A DNA stretch of 39,034 nt from Candidatus Equicola faecalis (GTDB taxonomy: Bacteria; Bacteroidota; Bacteroidia; Bacteroidales; Bacteroidaceae), in the NCBI GenBank assembly GCA_018065185.1, contig JAGHTU010000006.1:1-39034 (forward strand), in the 5' to 3' direction. Positions 9,829 to 18,997 of this stretch are shown here, piece by piece. Made by a program: the position numbers and the translations under genes. The notes beneath the pieces were generated by a model. The model was given only the letters and a program-made list of their open reading frames with translations, ran no database searches and had not been told where the DNA came from. Numbering within the stretch: position 1 is the first letter of the stretch; every line of letters starts with the position of its first letter.

Positions 9829-12800
9829 TCATATTATTGTGCGGTAATAAGTATCAACCTGTTGCGCAAGCGAATCGGCATATTCTTTGCTGACAGCAGA
9901 TGCAGCAATGATACATTGCTGTGCATAGAAAGCATATGTCATACATTCTTTCCTGTTGTTCTGGAATTGTTCGTCATTAAAGTCCAGATACCAACGCATA
10001 TATTGCATGGCATTGTTTGCGATGTTGCATATTATCTCCTTTGCACGCTCTTTCTCACCTAACTCGGCATAGACATTTGCCATCTCCAGCGAACCACTTA
10101 GGTAATGGTCAGGCACCAACGAAGAAGGGATATGCTTATCAGCATAGTGCAACACCTCCAATGCCTTATCGTTCTGCCCTTCAGCATACAGTGCCGTTGC
10201 AAGCGTAGCAAAAAGGTTGCGATGAGTCCAACACATACGCATGATAGTTTGATCAAGATAAAGGTTCTTGCCCTTGTCAAGACCACCGAACTTGTATTTA
10301 TGCATTAGATTATCGTACATCCTTGCAGTATCTATAGTTTTCACCCCTGGTAGCGGACGTCCCTGAGATGAGGTGGTGAATGGCGTAATGCGCGACACAA
10401 GCCCTTCCTTCACCAGATTATCGCCAAGGTTCAGGTAATTCTCACTACCTACGGTCACTGCCACATAAATCGGTCGCACCCAATTACAGTTGGCAAGCAT
10501 TTCAAGAACCATCAAGTCTCCCTTATACAAAGCGCGTTTGCCAGCGAGTGAGATTACCATCCTCTCTGGAATCTCTTCCGTAGCCATCAACATGCCACTA
10601 CGACGCACAGCATCCTTGTCCACCGTCATATAGATGGTGTCTGTTGGGATACAATGGAAATTCTCATCTGTGCTACGCACCCAATATTTAAGGATGTTCT
10701 TCAACTCAAACGGTTCATCGCCAAATGAACGTCGAGCCTCATCTGGATTGGTCTTATATAATTCCAACACAGCCTGTTTTACTTCAGGATGGACTTCCAC
10801 ATATTCGTTTGTACCCGTACAATATTCCAATCTGTTCCATGTGATAGGCACAGATGGCGAATTATATGCCGGACGTTTCATTTGGTCTATATACCAGTCT
10901 GTCTGAATATACGACAGATTGCACACTCTTGCATCTGTGCGGAAACCTTCTGTATCCTGATTATACCACAACGGGAAAGTATCGTTATCGCCATTGGTAT
11001 AAATTATAGGATAATTGCCATCAGGAAGTGTTGCCAAATAATTCTGCCCAAAGTCGCGACACATATAACGACCACTGCGGTCGTGATCGTCCCACGTTTG
11101 AGAAATCATCTGTATCGGCACCAACAAACACAATAGAGCTATCACCATTGATATCACACCGACGCTCTTGAATACTGCAAGACGTTTATTTTCCATATAG
11201 CGATTCAGCCAGTCAATGATTGCAACCACGCCCATTCCGCACCATATAGCAAATGCGTAGAACGAACCTGCATAAGCATAATCACGCTCACGTGGCTGTT
11301 GTGGTGTCTGGTTCAGATATATGACAATAGCAAGACCTGTCATGAAAAACAAGAAACATACCACCCAGAACTGGCGTATGCCACGGCGTCCTTTATATGC
11401 CTGCCAGAACAATCCCAACAGACCAAGCAACAATGGCAGACAATAGAACACATTGTGTCCCTTGTTTGCTTTCAATTCATCAGGCAGACGGTCCTGATTG
11501 CCCAAACGCAAATTATCAATAAATGGTATGCCCGAAAGCCAGTTGCCATGCTCCAACTCACCATTACCCTGAATATCATTCTGTCTGCCGGCAAAATTCC
11601 ACATGAAATAACGCCAGTACATCCAGTTACACTGGTAAGATAGGAAAAAACGTATGTTGTCTATCTGGCTTGGCACTTTCACCATCACCTGTTCTCCACA
11701 ACGGTCGTATGGCACCTCATTGCCATTCACGCCGTTCATCCAACTCTCATAGTCATCACGATGAGTAGCATCCCACATCCTTGGAAACAGCATATTCTGT
11801 GCATAGACATAACTATTCTTATGACCAGCAACGAAATATGAATCTTTCTCATCAGGCGTTGCTTTGTCTTTGCGCTGATAGACAGGCGCACCTTCATTCT
11901 GTATTGGAATACACATATTACCTTGCCGCTCCAACTTCACCTGCGAGGTATAAGCCTGACCATAGAATAACGGACGGTCGCCATACTGCTCACGACCAAG
12001 ATACTGCCCAAGAGAGAACACGTCTTCCGGTGAGTTCTGGTCCATAGGAGGATTTGCCGATGAACGGATAACGATAACGGCATAAGTGGAATATCCTATC
12101 ATTATCATCAGCATGGCAAGCAAAGCCGTATTACGCACACGGAATGAAAGGAGTGACTTACCGCCCCATTTGCGTGCCACCAAAAGCCACAGCAGAGCTA
12201 TGACGATGACACCTATCACAATTGACCATGCGCCATGTCCGTAGAATGGAATACCCAACAGAGCGATAGAGGCAACGAACGACAAGTTGCCACGCAGATT
12301 ACTTTTCTGTAAATAAGTCTCAAATACCGCCCATATCACACAAAGCACTACACAGACAATATATACCACTAGACCTGTGTTAAACGGCAGACCGAAACCA
12401 TTGACGAAGAGCAGTTCAAACCATCCTCCCACCTTCACAATACCCGGCACAATACCATAAAGCACAGCTGCGATGAGAACCACAGATATGCCTAATGCTA
12501 ACAAAGAACCTTTCACATTTGCTTCAGGATATTTCTTATAGAACCAAACCAAGACGATGGCTGGGATGCAAAGCAGATTCAGCAAATGCACGCCTATAGA
12601 AAGACCTGTGAGATATGCAATAAGTAACAGATAACGGTCTGAGCGTGGAGTCTGTGGCTGATTCTCCCATTTCAGGATAAGCCAAAACACAACAGCCGTA
12701 AATGCCGAAGAATAAGCATACACCTCACCCTCTACGGCACTAAACCAAAACGTATCGCTGAAAGCATATATCAGCGCGCCTACCATACCACTGCCGAAGA

Positions 12801-13167
12801 TGGCACTCACCTGCCATAGACTCAATGTCTTCGCATCATCATCAACGATGAGTTTTTTGACAAGATGTGTGATCGTCCAAAACAGAAACAGGATACATAC
12901 TGCAGATAGCAGTGCACTCATAGTATTCACCATTCCTGCCACCTGTGCAGGGTCGCTCACAAACTGTGAGAACAAATTAGCTGTAAGCATGAAGAACGGT
13001 GCCCCCGGTGGGTGTCCCACTTCAAGTTTATATCCAGTTGTGATAAATTCCGGACAGTCCCAGAAACTGGCTGTCGGCTCAATAGTCATACAATACACTA
13101 CGGCAGCAATAACAAAAGCCAGCCAACCGAGGATATTGTTTGTCAGGTTATAAGTTTTGTTATTCAT
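9829..13167 (-). CDS. GT117 (DUF2723) membrane glycosyltransferase
   Basis: A large (about 1,112 residues) integral membrane protein of the DUF2723 family, now treated as glycosyltransferase family 117 and related to GT-C protein O-mannosyltransferases. The first 720 residues hold a dozen or more membrane segments; the conserved acidic motif appears near the N terminus as WDCPEF, followed by GHPPGAP. The last roughly 390 residues are soluble and end in helical, TPR-like repeats. In Bacteroidota, proteins of this kind are thought to act in protein or envelope glycosylation in the periplasm. The ATG at 13167 is preferred over an in-frame TTG at 13176. A good promoter lies about 40 bases upstream, so it probably heads the operon with the deacetylase, frr and rsgA. 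Confidence 0.9.
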   Translation of the reverse strand: MNNKTYNLTNNILGWLAFVIAAVVYCMTIEPTASFWDCPEFITTGYKLEVGHPPGAPFFMLTANLFSQFVSDPAQVAGMVNTMSALLSAVCILFLFWTITHLVKKLIVDDDAKTLSLWQVSAIFGSGMVGALIYAFSDTFWFSAVEGEVYAYSSAFTAVVFWLILKWENQPQTPRSDRYLLLIAYLTGLSIGVHLLNLLCIPAIVLVWFYKKYPEANVKGSLLALGISVVLIAAVLYGIVPGIVKVGGWFELLFVNGFGLPFNTGLVVYIVCVVLCVIWAVFETYLQKSNLRGNLSFVASIALLGIPFYGHGAWSIVIGVIVIALLWLLVARKWGGKSLLSFRVRNTALLAMLMIMIGYSTYAVIVIRSSANPPMDQNSPEDVFSLGQYLGREQYGDRPLFYGQAYTSQVKLERQGNMCIPIQNEGAPVYQRKDKATPDEKDSYFVAGHKNSYVYAQNMLFPRMWDATHRDDYESWMNGVNGNEVPYDRCGEQVMVKVPSQIDNIRFFLSYQCNWMYWRYFMWNFAGRQNDIQGNGELEHGNWLSGIPFIDNLRLGNQDRLPDELKANKGHNVFYCLPLLLGLLGLFWQAYKGRRGIRQFWVVCFLFFMTGLAIVIYLNQTPQQPRERDYAYAGSFYAFAIWCGMGVVAIIDWLNRYMENKRLAVFKSVGVISMVIALLCLLVPIQMISQTWDDHDRSGRYMCRDFGQNYLATLPDGNYPIIYTNGDNDTFPLWYNQDTEGFRTDARVCNLSYIQTDWYIDQMKRPAYNSPSVPITWNRLEYCTGTNEYVEVHPEVKQAVLELYKTNPDEARRSFGDEPFELKNILKYWVRSTDENFHCIPTDTIYMTVDKDAVRRSGMLMATEEIPERMVISLAGKRALYKGDLMVLEMLANCNWVRPIYVAVTVGSENYLNLGDNLVKEGLVSRITPFTTSSQGRPLPGVKTIDTARMYDNLMHKYKFGGLDKGKNLYLDQTIMRMCWTHRNLFATLATALYAEGQNDKALEVLHYADKHIPSSLVPDHYLSGSLEMANVYAELGEKERAKEIICNIANNAMQYMRWYLDFNDEQFQNNRKECMTYAFYAQQCIIAASAVSKEYADSLAQQVDTYYRTII

Positions 13168-13207
13168 AATCTTCAATATGAAGTTTTTTAATGATTTTAA
13201 TGACGGG

Positions 13208-13238
13208 CAAAAATAATAATATTATTTTAGTTACACAA
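13208..13238 (-). promoter_or_regulatory. promoter of the GT117 gene
   Basis: On the minus strand TATTTTTG (13208-13215) matches the Bacteroidota -7 element TAnnTTTG. A TTG at 13236-13238 lies exactly 20 bases upstream, as expected for the -33 element. Predicted transcription starts near 13201, about 35 bases before the ATG. Confidence 0.65.
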
Positions 13239-13254
13239 ATCCGCGATTGCTTTC

Positions 13255-15567
13255 TTACAATTTCCGTATTTTAGCAAATTTCAACAGGAGCAGTTTCCGT
13301 CCACAACTACGGAAATCCACACACACCTTCGTATTTTCGCCTTCGCCATCCACGAACACGACTTCCCCCACACCGAAACGTTCATGTTCTATCTTATCTC
13401 CAACAGAGAAAAGGCTTGCCCCCTGTGAGGCTCCGGATACAGAAGAAGACCTTATCGGAACCATTGTCGGCTTCGGTCTGCTCGCGTAGGATACACCGTG
13501 TTCCTCATCACTATGTGCATACATGTGACGCATTCTCATCGCTGGTTGAACCGAGCGGATGGAAGTCACACTCTTAAAAGGAGAGTGAGACTGCTTCGTA
13601 CTGCCACTCCCTGCAATATACTGGGAATCAATATCCCGCAGGAAACGGCTTGGGGTATTCGTCTCCATCTTACCGTAACGCCAACGGTTTTGTGCGCTCG
13701 TAAGATAGCAATGTTTTGCAGCGCGTGTAATCGCCACATAAAGAAGTCGCCGTTCCTCTTCCAAAGCGCGTAGCGAGCCCGTACACATCGGTGAAGGAAA
13801 GATATTTTCTTCCAATCCGACAACAAACACCGTAGGGAACTCAAGGCCTTTGGCGGCATGAATTGTCATGAGACTTACCTTTGGCGAAGATTCATCATTT
13901 CCTCGGTCAAGGTCGGTAACGAGAGCTACCTCCTGTAGGTAGTCAGGCAGAAACACATGCGCTTCGTCATTATTATCTCGGGCTGTAGCCACAAAATCGG
14001 CAAGCGCATTTACCAAAGCCTCCAGATTCTCCTGTCGCTGTACATCCTCAATATCCATTGAAGAGTAAATTTCTGAAGCTATACCGCTCTTATGAATGAT
14101 TAGCGAACCGAGTTCACTAGCATCCATTGACGGAAGCAAAGAAATAAACGATGAAATCAACTCTTTGAAATCATTAAGTTTTGTAAGGACACTCTTACTT
14201 ACTTCCAAACGATAACGCTCCGGTTGGCAGACGACAGCCCACGCGCTGACACCGGAGATGGAGGCACAGTGCAAGAGCTTGCTTACGGTCGTATCGCCTA
14301 TACCACGTGCCGGATAGTTTATTATTCGTTTGAAAGCCTCCTCGTCGTGTGGGTTCACCACCATACGGAAATAGGCAATCACATCTTTCACTTCCTTACG
14401 GGCATAGAAACTCAGTCCGCCATAGATGCGGTATGGTATGCCGTCGTGACGCAGAGCTTCCTCGAACTGCCGACTCTGTGAGTTGGTACGGTACAGGATT
14501 GCAAAATCCGAATAGCGTGCTCCTTCGGCATTCATGATAGTCCTTATCTGTCTGCATACGATAAGTGCCTCTTCCTTATCACTATACGCATCTTTCCTTA
14601 TCAAGCGTTCCCCTTCGGCATTTTCCGAATACACCTCTTTATGAATCTGCTTTTCATTATGTTTGATGAGCGAATTGGCAGCTGCTACGATGAGTTTAGT
14701 ACTCCGATAGTTACGCTCCAACTTAAACAATTGTGCGCCCTGAAAAGACTTTGTGAAAGAAAGGATATTATCAATATTAGCACCTCGGAACGAGTAGATG
14801 CTCTGTGCATCATCGCCCACCACGCACACGCGCTTACGTTCACGAGTGAGCTGTAGCACAATCTGGTGTTGCGCATAATTCGTGTCCTGATACTCATCCA
14901 CAAGGACAAAATGAAACCTCTCTGCCCATTTCCTACGCACTTCCTCATGGCGTTCAAATAGAAGCCATGTGTTCAACAGCAAATCATCAAAGTCCATGGC
15001 ATTTGCCTGACGGCAACGGTTGGAATAAGTCTGATAGAGCATTTCCACCTCTGGTATTTCCTGTTCGCGGTCGCGGACTACAAAACCTTGAGACATACCA
15101 TAATCTTCGGCAGAAACCAACCTGTTTTTTGCTTCTTCAATACGTGCCAGTACCGTCTGCGGTTTATACACTTTCTCATCCAGCCCCATCTCCTTGATGA
15201 TGCGCTTCATCAAGGTCTTCGAGTCGGTTTCATCGTATATTGTAAAGTTCCTTTCATAGCCGGTATGAACATATTCCATACGCAGGATTCGTGCAAAGAC
15301 AGAATGAAACGTACCCATCCATAACATCTGAGCCATATCATCGCCCACAAGTGATGCAATCCTCTGGCGCATCTCCGAAGCCGCCTTATTCGTGAATGTT
15401 AGAGCAAGGATATTATATGGCGACATGCCCTGTTCAATGAGATATGCAATCTTATAGGTCAGCACACGCGTCTTGCCTGCACCTGCACCCGCTATGACAA
15501 GTGAAGGACCATCGCAATACTCGACGGCACGTCGCTGACTCTCATTTAGTTCCTCTGCAAGATTCAT
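13255..15567 (-). CDS. pcrA: PcrA/UvrD-type superfamily 1 DNA helicase
   Basis: A 770-residue 3'-5' DNA helicase of the UvrD/Rep/PcrA family, acting in nucleotide excision repair, replication restart and clearing recombinase filaments. The helicase motifs are in order: Q motif (LNESQRRAV), Walker A (GAGAGKT 27-33), VDEYQDTN (motif II, about 220), GDDAQSIYSFRGA (motif III), NYRST (motif IV), a TIHAAKGLEFP motif (V) and VAITRA (VI). The C terminus carries the short Tudor-like domain typical of PcrA (GDKIEHERFGVGEVV). It starts five bases after the DUF4421 gene on the same strand, implying co-transcription. PcrA and UvrD names are both used for this family. Confidence 0.96.
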   Translation of the reverse strand: MNLAEELNESQRRAVEYCDGPSLVIAGAGAGKTRVLTYKIAYLIEQGMSPYNILALTFTNKAASEMRQRIASLVGDDMAQMLWMGTFHSVFARILRMEYVHTGYERNFTIYDETDSKTLMKRIIKEMGLDEKVYKPQTVLARIEEAKNRLVSAEDYGMSQGFVVRDREQEIPEVEMLYQTYSNRCRQANAMDFDDLLLNTWLLFERHEEVRRKWAERFHFVLVDEYQDTNYAQHQIVLQLTRERKRVCVVGDDAQSIYSFRGANIDNILSFTKSFQGAQLFKLERNYRSTKLIVAAANSLIKHNEKQIHKEVYSENAEGERLIRKDAYSDKEEALIVCRQIRTIMNAEGARYSDFAILYRTNSQSRQFEEALRHDGIPYRIYGGLSFYARKEVKDVIAYFRMVVNPHDEEAFKRIINYPARGIGDTTVSKLLHCASISGVSAWAVVCQPERYRLEVSKSVLTKLNDFKELISSFISLLPSMDASELGSLIIHKSGIASEIYSSMDIEDVQRQENLEALVNALADFVATARDNNDEAHVFLPDYLQEVALVTDLDRGNDESSPKVSLMTIHAAKGLEFPTVFVVGLEENIFPSPMCTGSLRALEEERRLLYVAITRAAKHCYLTSAQNRWRYGKMETNTPSRFLRDIDSQYIAGSGSTKQSHSPFKSVTSIRSVQPAMRMRHMYAHSDEEHGVSYASRPKPTMVPIRSSSVSGASQGASLFSVGDKIEHERFGVGEVVFVDGEGENTKVCVDFRSCGRKLLLLKFAKIRKL

Positions 15568-15572
15568 CAGTT

Positions 15573-16646
15573 TTATTTCCTTTTATGAAAGTTGAAACCT
15601 ATATACACGTTCAGATTCCCGAACATATTGGTTGTCTTTAGGTCAGAATGACGGAAATTATAGGTATTCAAGATATAACTCACACCGGCAAACCATCGTG
15701 AGTTATTATATACCGCCCCAAGACGCAGGAGCCCGTCAATGTTGAGATAGTTGTTTGAGAATGCCCTACGCCAAAATGGTCGATCCTTATCGTCGTCATA
15801 AGTACTTTCAATATGGTCAATAGCTATCGCGGCAGAAAGCGAAGCATTAATAAGAAAATTCCTTGCCGGCACCCAGTTATAGGCGTAGCCCAGAGAGAAG
15901 TTCAAATCGGAATAACTCACCTCGTCAATACGTAGTGTGGAATCCATTACACTCGGATTAAAACCATGCTGCAACAATAGTGAATCAAGTTTGCGATGGT
16001 CGTAGTCAAGCGTATGATGCGTATATCCTATACCAGCAATAAACGAACCAGCACTCCTGCGCTGTATTGTGCTCTGACTATATGCCGCAGGATATGAGAA
16101 ATGATTATTATTAAATATATAATATATGTTTGCGCCCATCACGCCCGACTTCAACCCTCCGAAATTGAGTCCTTCCAACTCACGGGTATTTATGCCACGC
16201 CCGAAATCTGCCTCGCGTATCCTGTAATCCGTTCCCGTCTGACGATAATACAAGTCTATACCGATAAGGTTGGTATAGAAACTGATGTCAAAATCCTTAC
16301 GTCCGCTATGGTCGCCAAACGATGGATTACTGACATCAAACGTATATCCGAGGAATATCCAACGCCAACCGAAATACGGTCCTATGCGCGGTCGCATTTT
16401 AGGACCGAAAGAGATGGACTGTCCGTCATCCGTGCGCAGAGTATAACGCTCGGTAGAGGTGGTGGACTGCACCATCGCCGCAAAATCATATTTGTTTGGC
16501 TCTATATATGTAGTGTCATAATCATTGAATTTCTCCACAAAGTTGTTCACCGCCCGCGGAATCTTCTTAAACAGATTCTCACAGCATGCATCTGAGACAC
16601 ACACCGACAGCATCAGCAATAGAAATATCCTGAGACTCTGTTTCAA
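15573..16646 (-). CDS. DUF4421 family outer-membrane-like protein
   Basis: A 357-residue protein with an N-terminal signal peptide (about residues 1-20). The rest is rich in alternating, aromatic-containing strands (for example IGPYFGWRWIFLGYTFD and YIGFNF at the end), consistent with an outer-membrane beta-barrel and with the DUF4421 family found in Bacteroidota. No biochemical role is known to me. Its start overlaps the stop of the Gfo/Idh oxidoreductase gene by four bases, and the helicase gene follows after five bases, so it is embedded in a tight operon. The assignment rests on recall of the family pattern. Confidence 0.75.
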   Translation of the reverse strand: MKQSLRIFLLLMLSVCVSDACCENLFKKIPRAVNNFVEKFNDYDTTYIEPNKYDFAAMVQSTTSTERYTLRTDDGQSISFGPKMRPRIGPYFGWRWIFLGYTFDVSNPSFGDHSGRKDFDISFYTNLIGIDLYYRQTGTDYRIREADFGRGINTRELEGLNFGGLKSGVMGANIYYIFNNNHFSYPAAYSQSTIQRRSAGSFIAGIGYTHHTLDYDHRKLDSLLLQHGFNPSVMDSTLRIDEVSYSDLNFSLGYAYNWVPARNFLINASLSAAIAIDHIESTYDDDKDRPFWRRAFSNNYLNIDGLLRLGAVYNNSRWFAGVSYILNTYNFRHSDLKTTNMFGNLNVYIGFNFHKRK

Positions 16647-17623
16647 AACTTCTTCAATATTTTATCCATCACCCAATTTACAAGTGTGCCAGACACACAG
16701 TCGCAATCACACACCCCATCGCCCTGCAGATGTTTCACCACAGCCTCTATCAAAGGCAGTTGCACATGTTCGGGGTTTGATATATCAAAATATTCATCGC
16801 CCCCGTCCGTACTTAAACAGATAGGCTTGTAATTAAATACGGAAAAATACACTGAGCCATGCGTTCCGTTAATATCTATACGGTCAGCAGCAGCACTCTC
16901 ATCACATACAAAACACCAACTGCCACTGCCTATCAGACCATTCTCGAAGCGGAAACATGCTGTCACACTATCTTCCGCATCATACAGATGGGCACGGTTC
17001 TCTGCGAAGCCCTTTGCCTCGGTAATGACACCGAAGAAATGTTGCAGTATGTCAAGCTGATGTGGGGCAAGGTCGTAAAAATAGCCACCTCCTGCAATAT
17101 CCGGCTGAAGACGCCATGGCAGGTTGTCGCGATTGTAATCCAACTTGCGTGGAGGAGTAGCAAAACGTATAGTCACGCTGACCGGCGTACCCAGCACACC
17201 ACTTTTAATTATCTCACCCACCTTCAGGAAATAAGGCAGATAACGGCGATAATATGCCACAAAGCATGGCACTCCTGTCTGTTGCGACACGCGGATTATC
17301 CTGGCACAGTCCTCATAACTCGCAGCAAGAGGCTTCTCCACATACACCGGTTTCCCTGCCTTCATAGCCATAATGGCATACGAAGCATGCGAAGAGGGAG
17401 GCGTTGCGATATACACGGCATTTACCTCATCATCATTAATAAGTTGTTGTGCATCAGTGTACCACTTTCCGACATTATGACGCTCTGCATACCGACATGC
17501 TTTCTCTGCATCACGGCTCATCACCGCCACGACATCCGAACCTTCGACCTTACGAAATGCAGGACCAGACTTCTTTTCGGTTACCTCACCACAACCAACA
17601 AATCCCCACTTTATAAGTTTCAT
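16643..17623 (-). CDS. Gfo/Idh/MocA family NAD(P)-dependent oxidoreductase
   Basis: A 326-residue sugar or cyclitol dehydrogenase of the Gfo/Idh/MocA family. The N-terminal Rossmann fold starts with GFVGCGEV (about 7-14), and the conserved EKPL motif is at about 95-98; the C-terminal alpha/beta substrate domain includes GGGYFYDLAPHQLD, which contains the family's usual catalytic histidine region. It probably oxidises or reduces a ring hydroxyl on a sugar-like compound, but the substrate cannot be inferred. Both ends overlap neighbours by four bases (the small membrane protein before it, the DUF4421 gene after), a strong sign of one transcript. Confidence 0.93.
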   Translation of the reverse strand: MKLIKWGFVGCGEVTEKKSGPAFRKVEGSDVVAVMSRDAEKACRYAERHNVGKWYTDAQQLINDDEVNAVYIATPPSSHASYAIMAMKAGKPVYVEKPLAASYEDCARIIRVSQQTGVPCFVAYYRRYLPYFLKVGEIIKSGVLGTPVSVTIRFATPPRKLDYNRDNLPWRLQPDIAGGGYFYDLAPHQLDILQHFFGVITEAKGFAENRAHLYDAEDSVTACFRFENGLIGSGSWCFVCDESAAADRIDINGTHGSVYFSVFNYKPICLSTDGGDEYFDISNPEHVQLPLIEAVVKHLQGDGVCDCDCVSGTLVNWVMDKILKKF

Positions 17624-17805
17624 TTGAAAATACTTAAAAACGCATCAAAAGTGCCCTTGTTCATATCAAAATATAGCCACGCCAGTACAGCAGCCACCAA
17701 CAACAGTAATACTATACGCACAAGGCAACCAGCTAATTTCTTGATAAACACGAATGCCACGATGAAGATTATGACACTTACAATAATTTGTCCTATATTT
17801 GCCAT
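17620..17805 (-). CDS. small two-helix membrane protein of unknown function
   Basis: A 61-residue protein made almost entirely of two hydrophobic helices (about 4-22 and 26-46) with a short polar C terminus ending in FLSIFK. A few lysines and an arginine separate the helices. I do not recognise the family. It is probably real because its stop overlaps the Gfo/Idh start by four bases and it begins 14 bases after the pseudouridine synthase stop, so it fits the operon exactly. It is probably an inner-membrane protein. Confidence 0.7.
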   Translation of the reverse strand: MANIGQIIVSVIIFIVAFVFIKKLAGCLVRIVLLLLVAAVLAWLYFDMNKGTFDAFLSIFK

Positions 17806-17819
17806 TATAAAAATTGTTA

Positions 17820-18695
17820 TTATTTGAACAACTGTTGGAAAGACGTCGGCACAGGAGTATCAAACTCCATACGTTCATTTGTCACCGGATGCCAAAAACA
17901 CAGACGATAGGCATGCAGACACAGACGATGTAATGGGTCGTTTCCATCTCCATATTTGATATCTCCACACACTGGATGCCCCATATCGAGCGAGTGTACA
18001 CGAATCTGATTCTTTCGTCCTGTTTCGAGGCGGAACTCGACGAGTGAGAAATTGACCGTGCGTCGCAGGGTGCGGAAATGGGATATAGCAAGTTTTCCGC
18101 CATTGTCAACAGGCGACGACTGCGTGATGAAATTATGGTCATCTTTCAACCAGCTCTCTATCGTACCGCTATCCTGCTCCACTTCTCCGCTCAGGACAGC
18201 CACATAACGGCGGTCAAACACTATGTCATGCCATTCATGCTCCAGAATCTGTTCCGTCTGCATATCCTTGGCATAGACCATCAGCCCCGATGTATCGCGG
18301 TCAAGACGATGCACAACATGAGCCCTGCACTTCTGACGTGTCTTTTGGAAATAATCATCCAGCACACTCTTTACGTTCAGCGAACGATGCCCACCTGCCA
18401 TAGATAGTATATCGGTGGCTTTTTCAATCACCACAATCCATTTATCCTCATAGACCACCTTGACATATCGGCTCTTAAAGGCAGAGTTGCGCTTATCCTG
18501 CGAGACACTTATCGTCATCCCCACATGCAGGGGATAGTCGAACTGCGTCACCACTTTACCATTGACCTTTATACCACGATTTTTAAGTGTCGCTTTTATC
18601 TTGTTGGCACTACTCTTGACCGTCTCAAGCAAATATTCCAATAGTGGTGCCTCTCGCGTCACACGATAAATCTCATCTTCTTTCCTGTTATACAT
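17820..18695 (-). CDS. RluA-family RNA pseudouridine synthase
   Basis: A 291-residue pseudouridine synthase of the RluA family, modifying rRNA or tRNA uridines. An N-terminal S4-like RNA-binding domain (about 13-70) contains KATLKNRGIKVNGKVV. The catalytic motif HRLDRDTSG (about 130-138) includes the essential aspartate. A later motif, ETGRKNQIRVH, and GHPVCGDIKYG complete the family pattern. It heads the downstream minus-strand run of genes and has a recognisable promoter. The specific target position (RluC, RluD or other) is not clear. Confidence 0.95.
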   Translation of the reverse strand: MYNRKEDEIYRVTREAPLLEYLLETVKSSANKIKATLKNRGIKVNGKVVTQFDYPLHVGMTISVSQDKRNSAFKSRYVKVVYEDKWIVVIEKATDILSMAGGHRSLNVKSVLDDYFQKTRQKCRAHVVHRLDRDTSGLMVYAKDMQTEQILEHEWHDIVFDRRYVAVLSGEVEQDSGTIESWLKDDHNFITQSSPVDNGGKLAISHFRTLRRTVNFSLVEFRLETGRKNQIRVHSLDMGHPVCGDIKYGDGNDPLHRLCLHAYRLCFWHPVTNERMEFDTPVPTSFQQLFK

Positions 18696-18997
18696 ATATT
18701 CAACACGACCATTTTGAAGTTAGTGCAAAATTAGTGCAAGGTGAATACAAAGCCAAAAAATACTTGTATTTTTAGATTTTATTTTGTTAGCATCAATAGA
18801 GCTTGCTCTTATTTATGATAACAAAGAAAATCGTTAAGACGCAGTCTTTGGCTTTGTTGAGCCGAAGCCTAATTTGCGGCGAGCGAAGCGAAGGCGAAAA
18901 TTAGTACAAGCCTAACACAATACAAAATAAAAACGTGTTTTTAATTTACATTATTGAAGACTAATATTATTACATCCTAATACTCGTAAATATACTA
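18696..18997. other. AT-rich intergenic segment with internal inverted repeats
   Basis: These 302 bases contain no convincing gene. They hold the RluA-family promoter at the left, then a TTTTATTTTGTTAG segment (about 18777-18790) matched by a reverse copy with a short insertion (CTAAC at about 18912 and ACAAAATAAAA at about 18921-18932). Between them is an imperfect hairpin formed by CTAATTTGCGGC and GGCGAAAATTAG at about 18869-18905. The layout resembles a small non-coding insertion, but no target-site duplication is clear. Confidence 0.4.
18726..18756 (-). promoter_or_regulatory. promoter of the RluA-family gene
   Basis: On the minus strand TAATTTTG (18726-18733) is a perfect TAnnTTTG -7 element, with TTG at 18754-18756 as the -33 element after a 20-base gap. 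Predicted transcription starts near 18720, about 25 bases before the ATG at 18695. It lies inside an 18-base block shared, with one mismatch, with the meaB promoter. Confidence 0.65.

Noticed and set aside
16859..17827. Long antisense frame of 322 residues opposite the Gfo/Idh gene
   Set aside because: Composition is irregular and it lies opposite a clear family member whose frame is intact.
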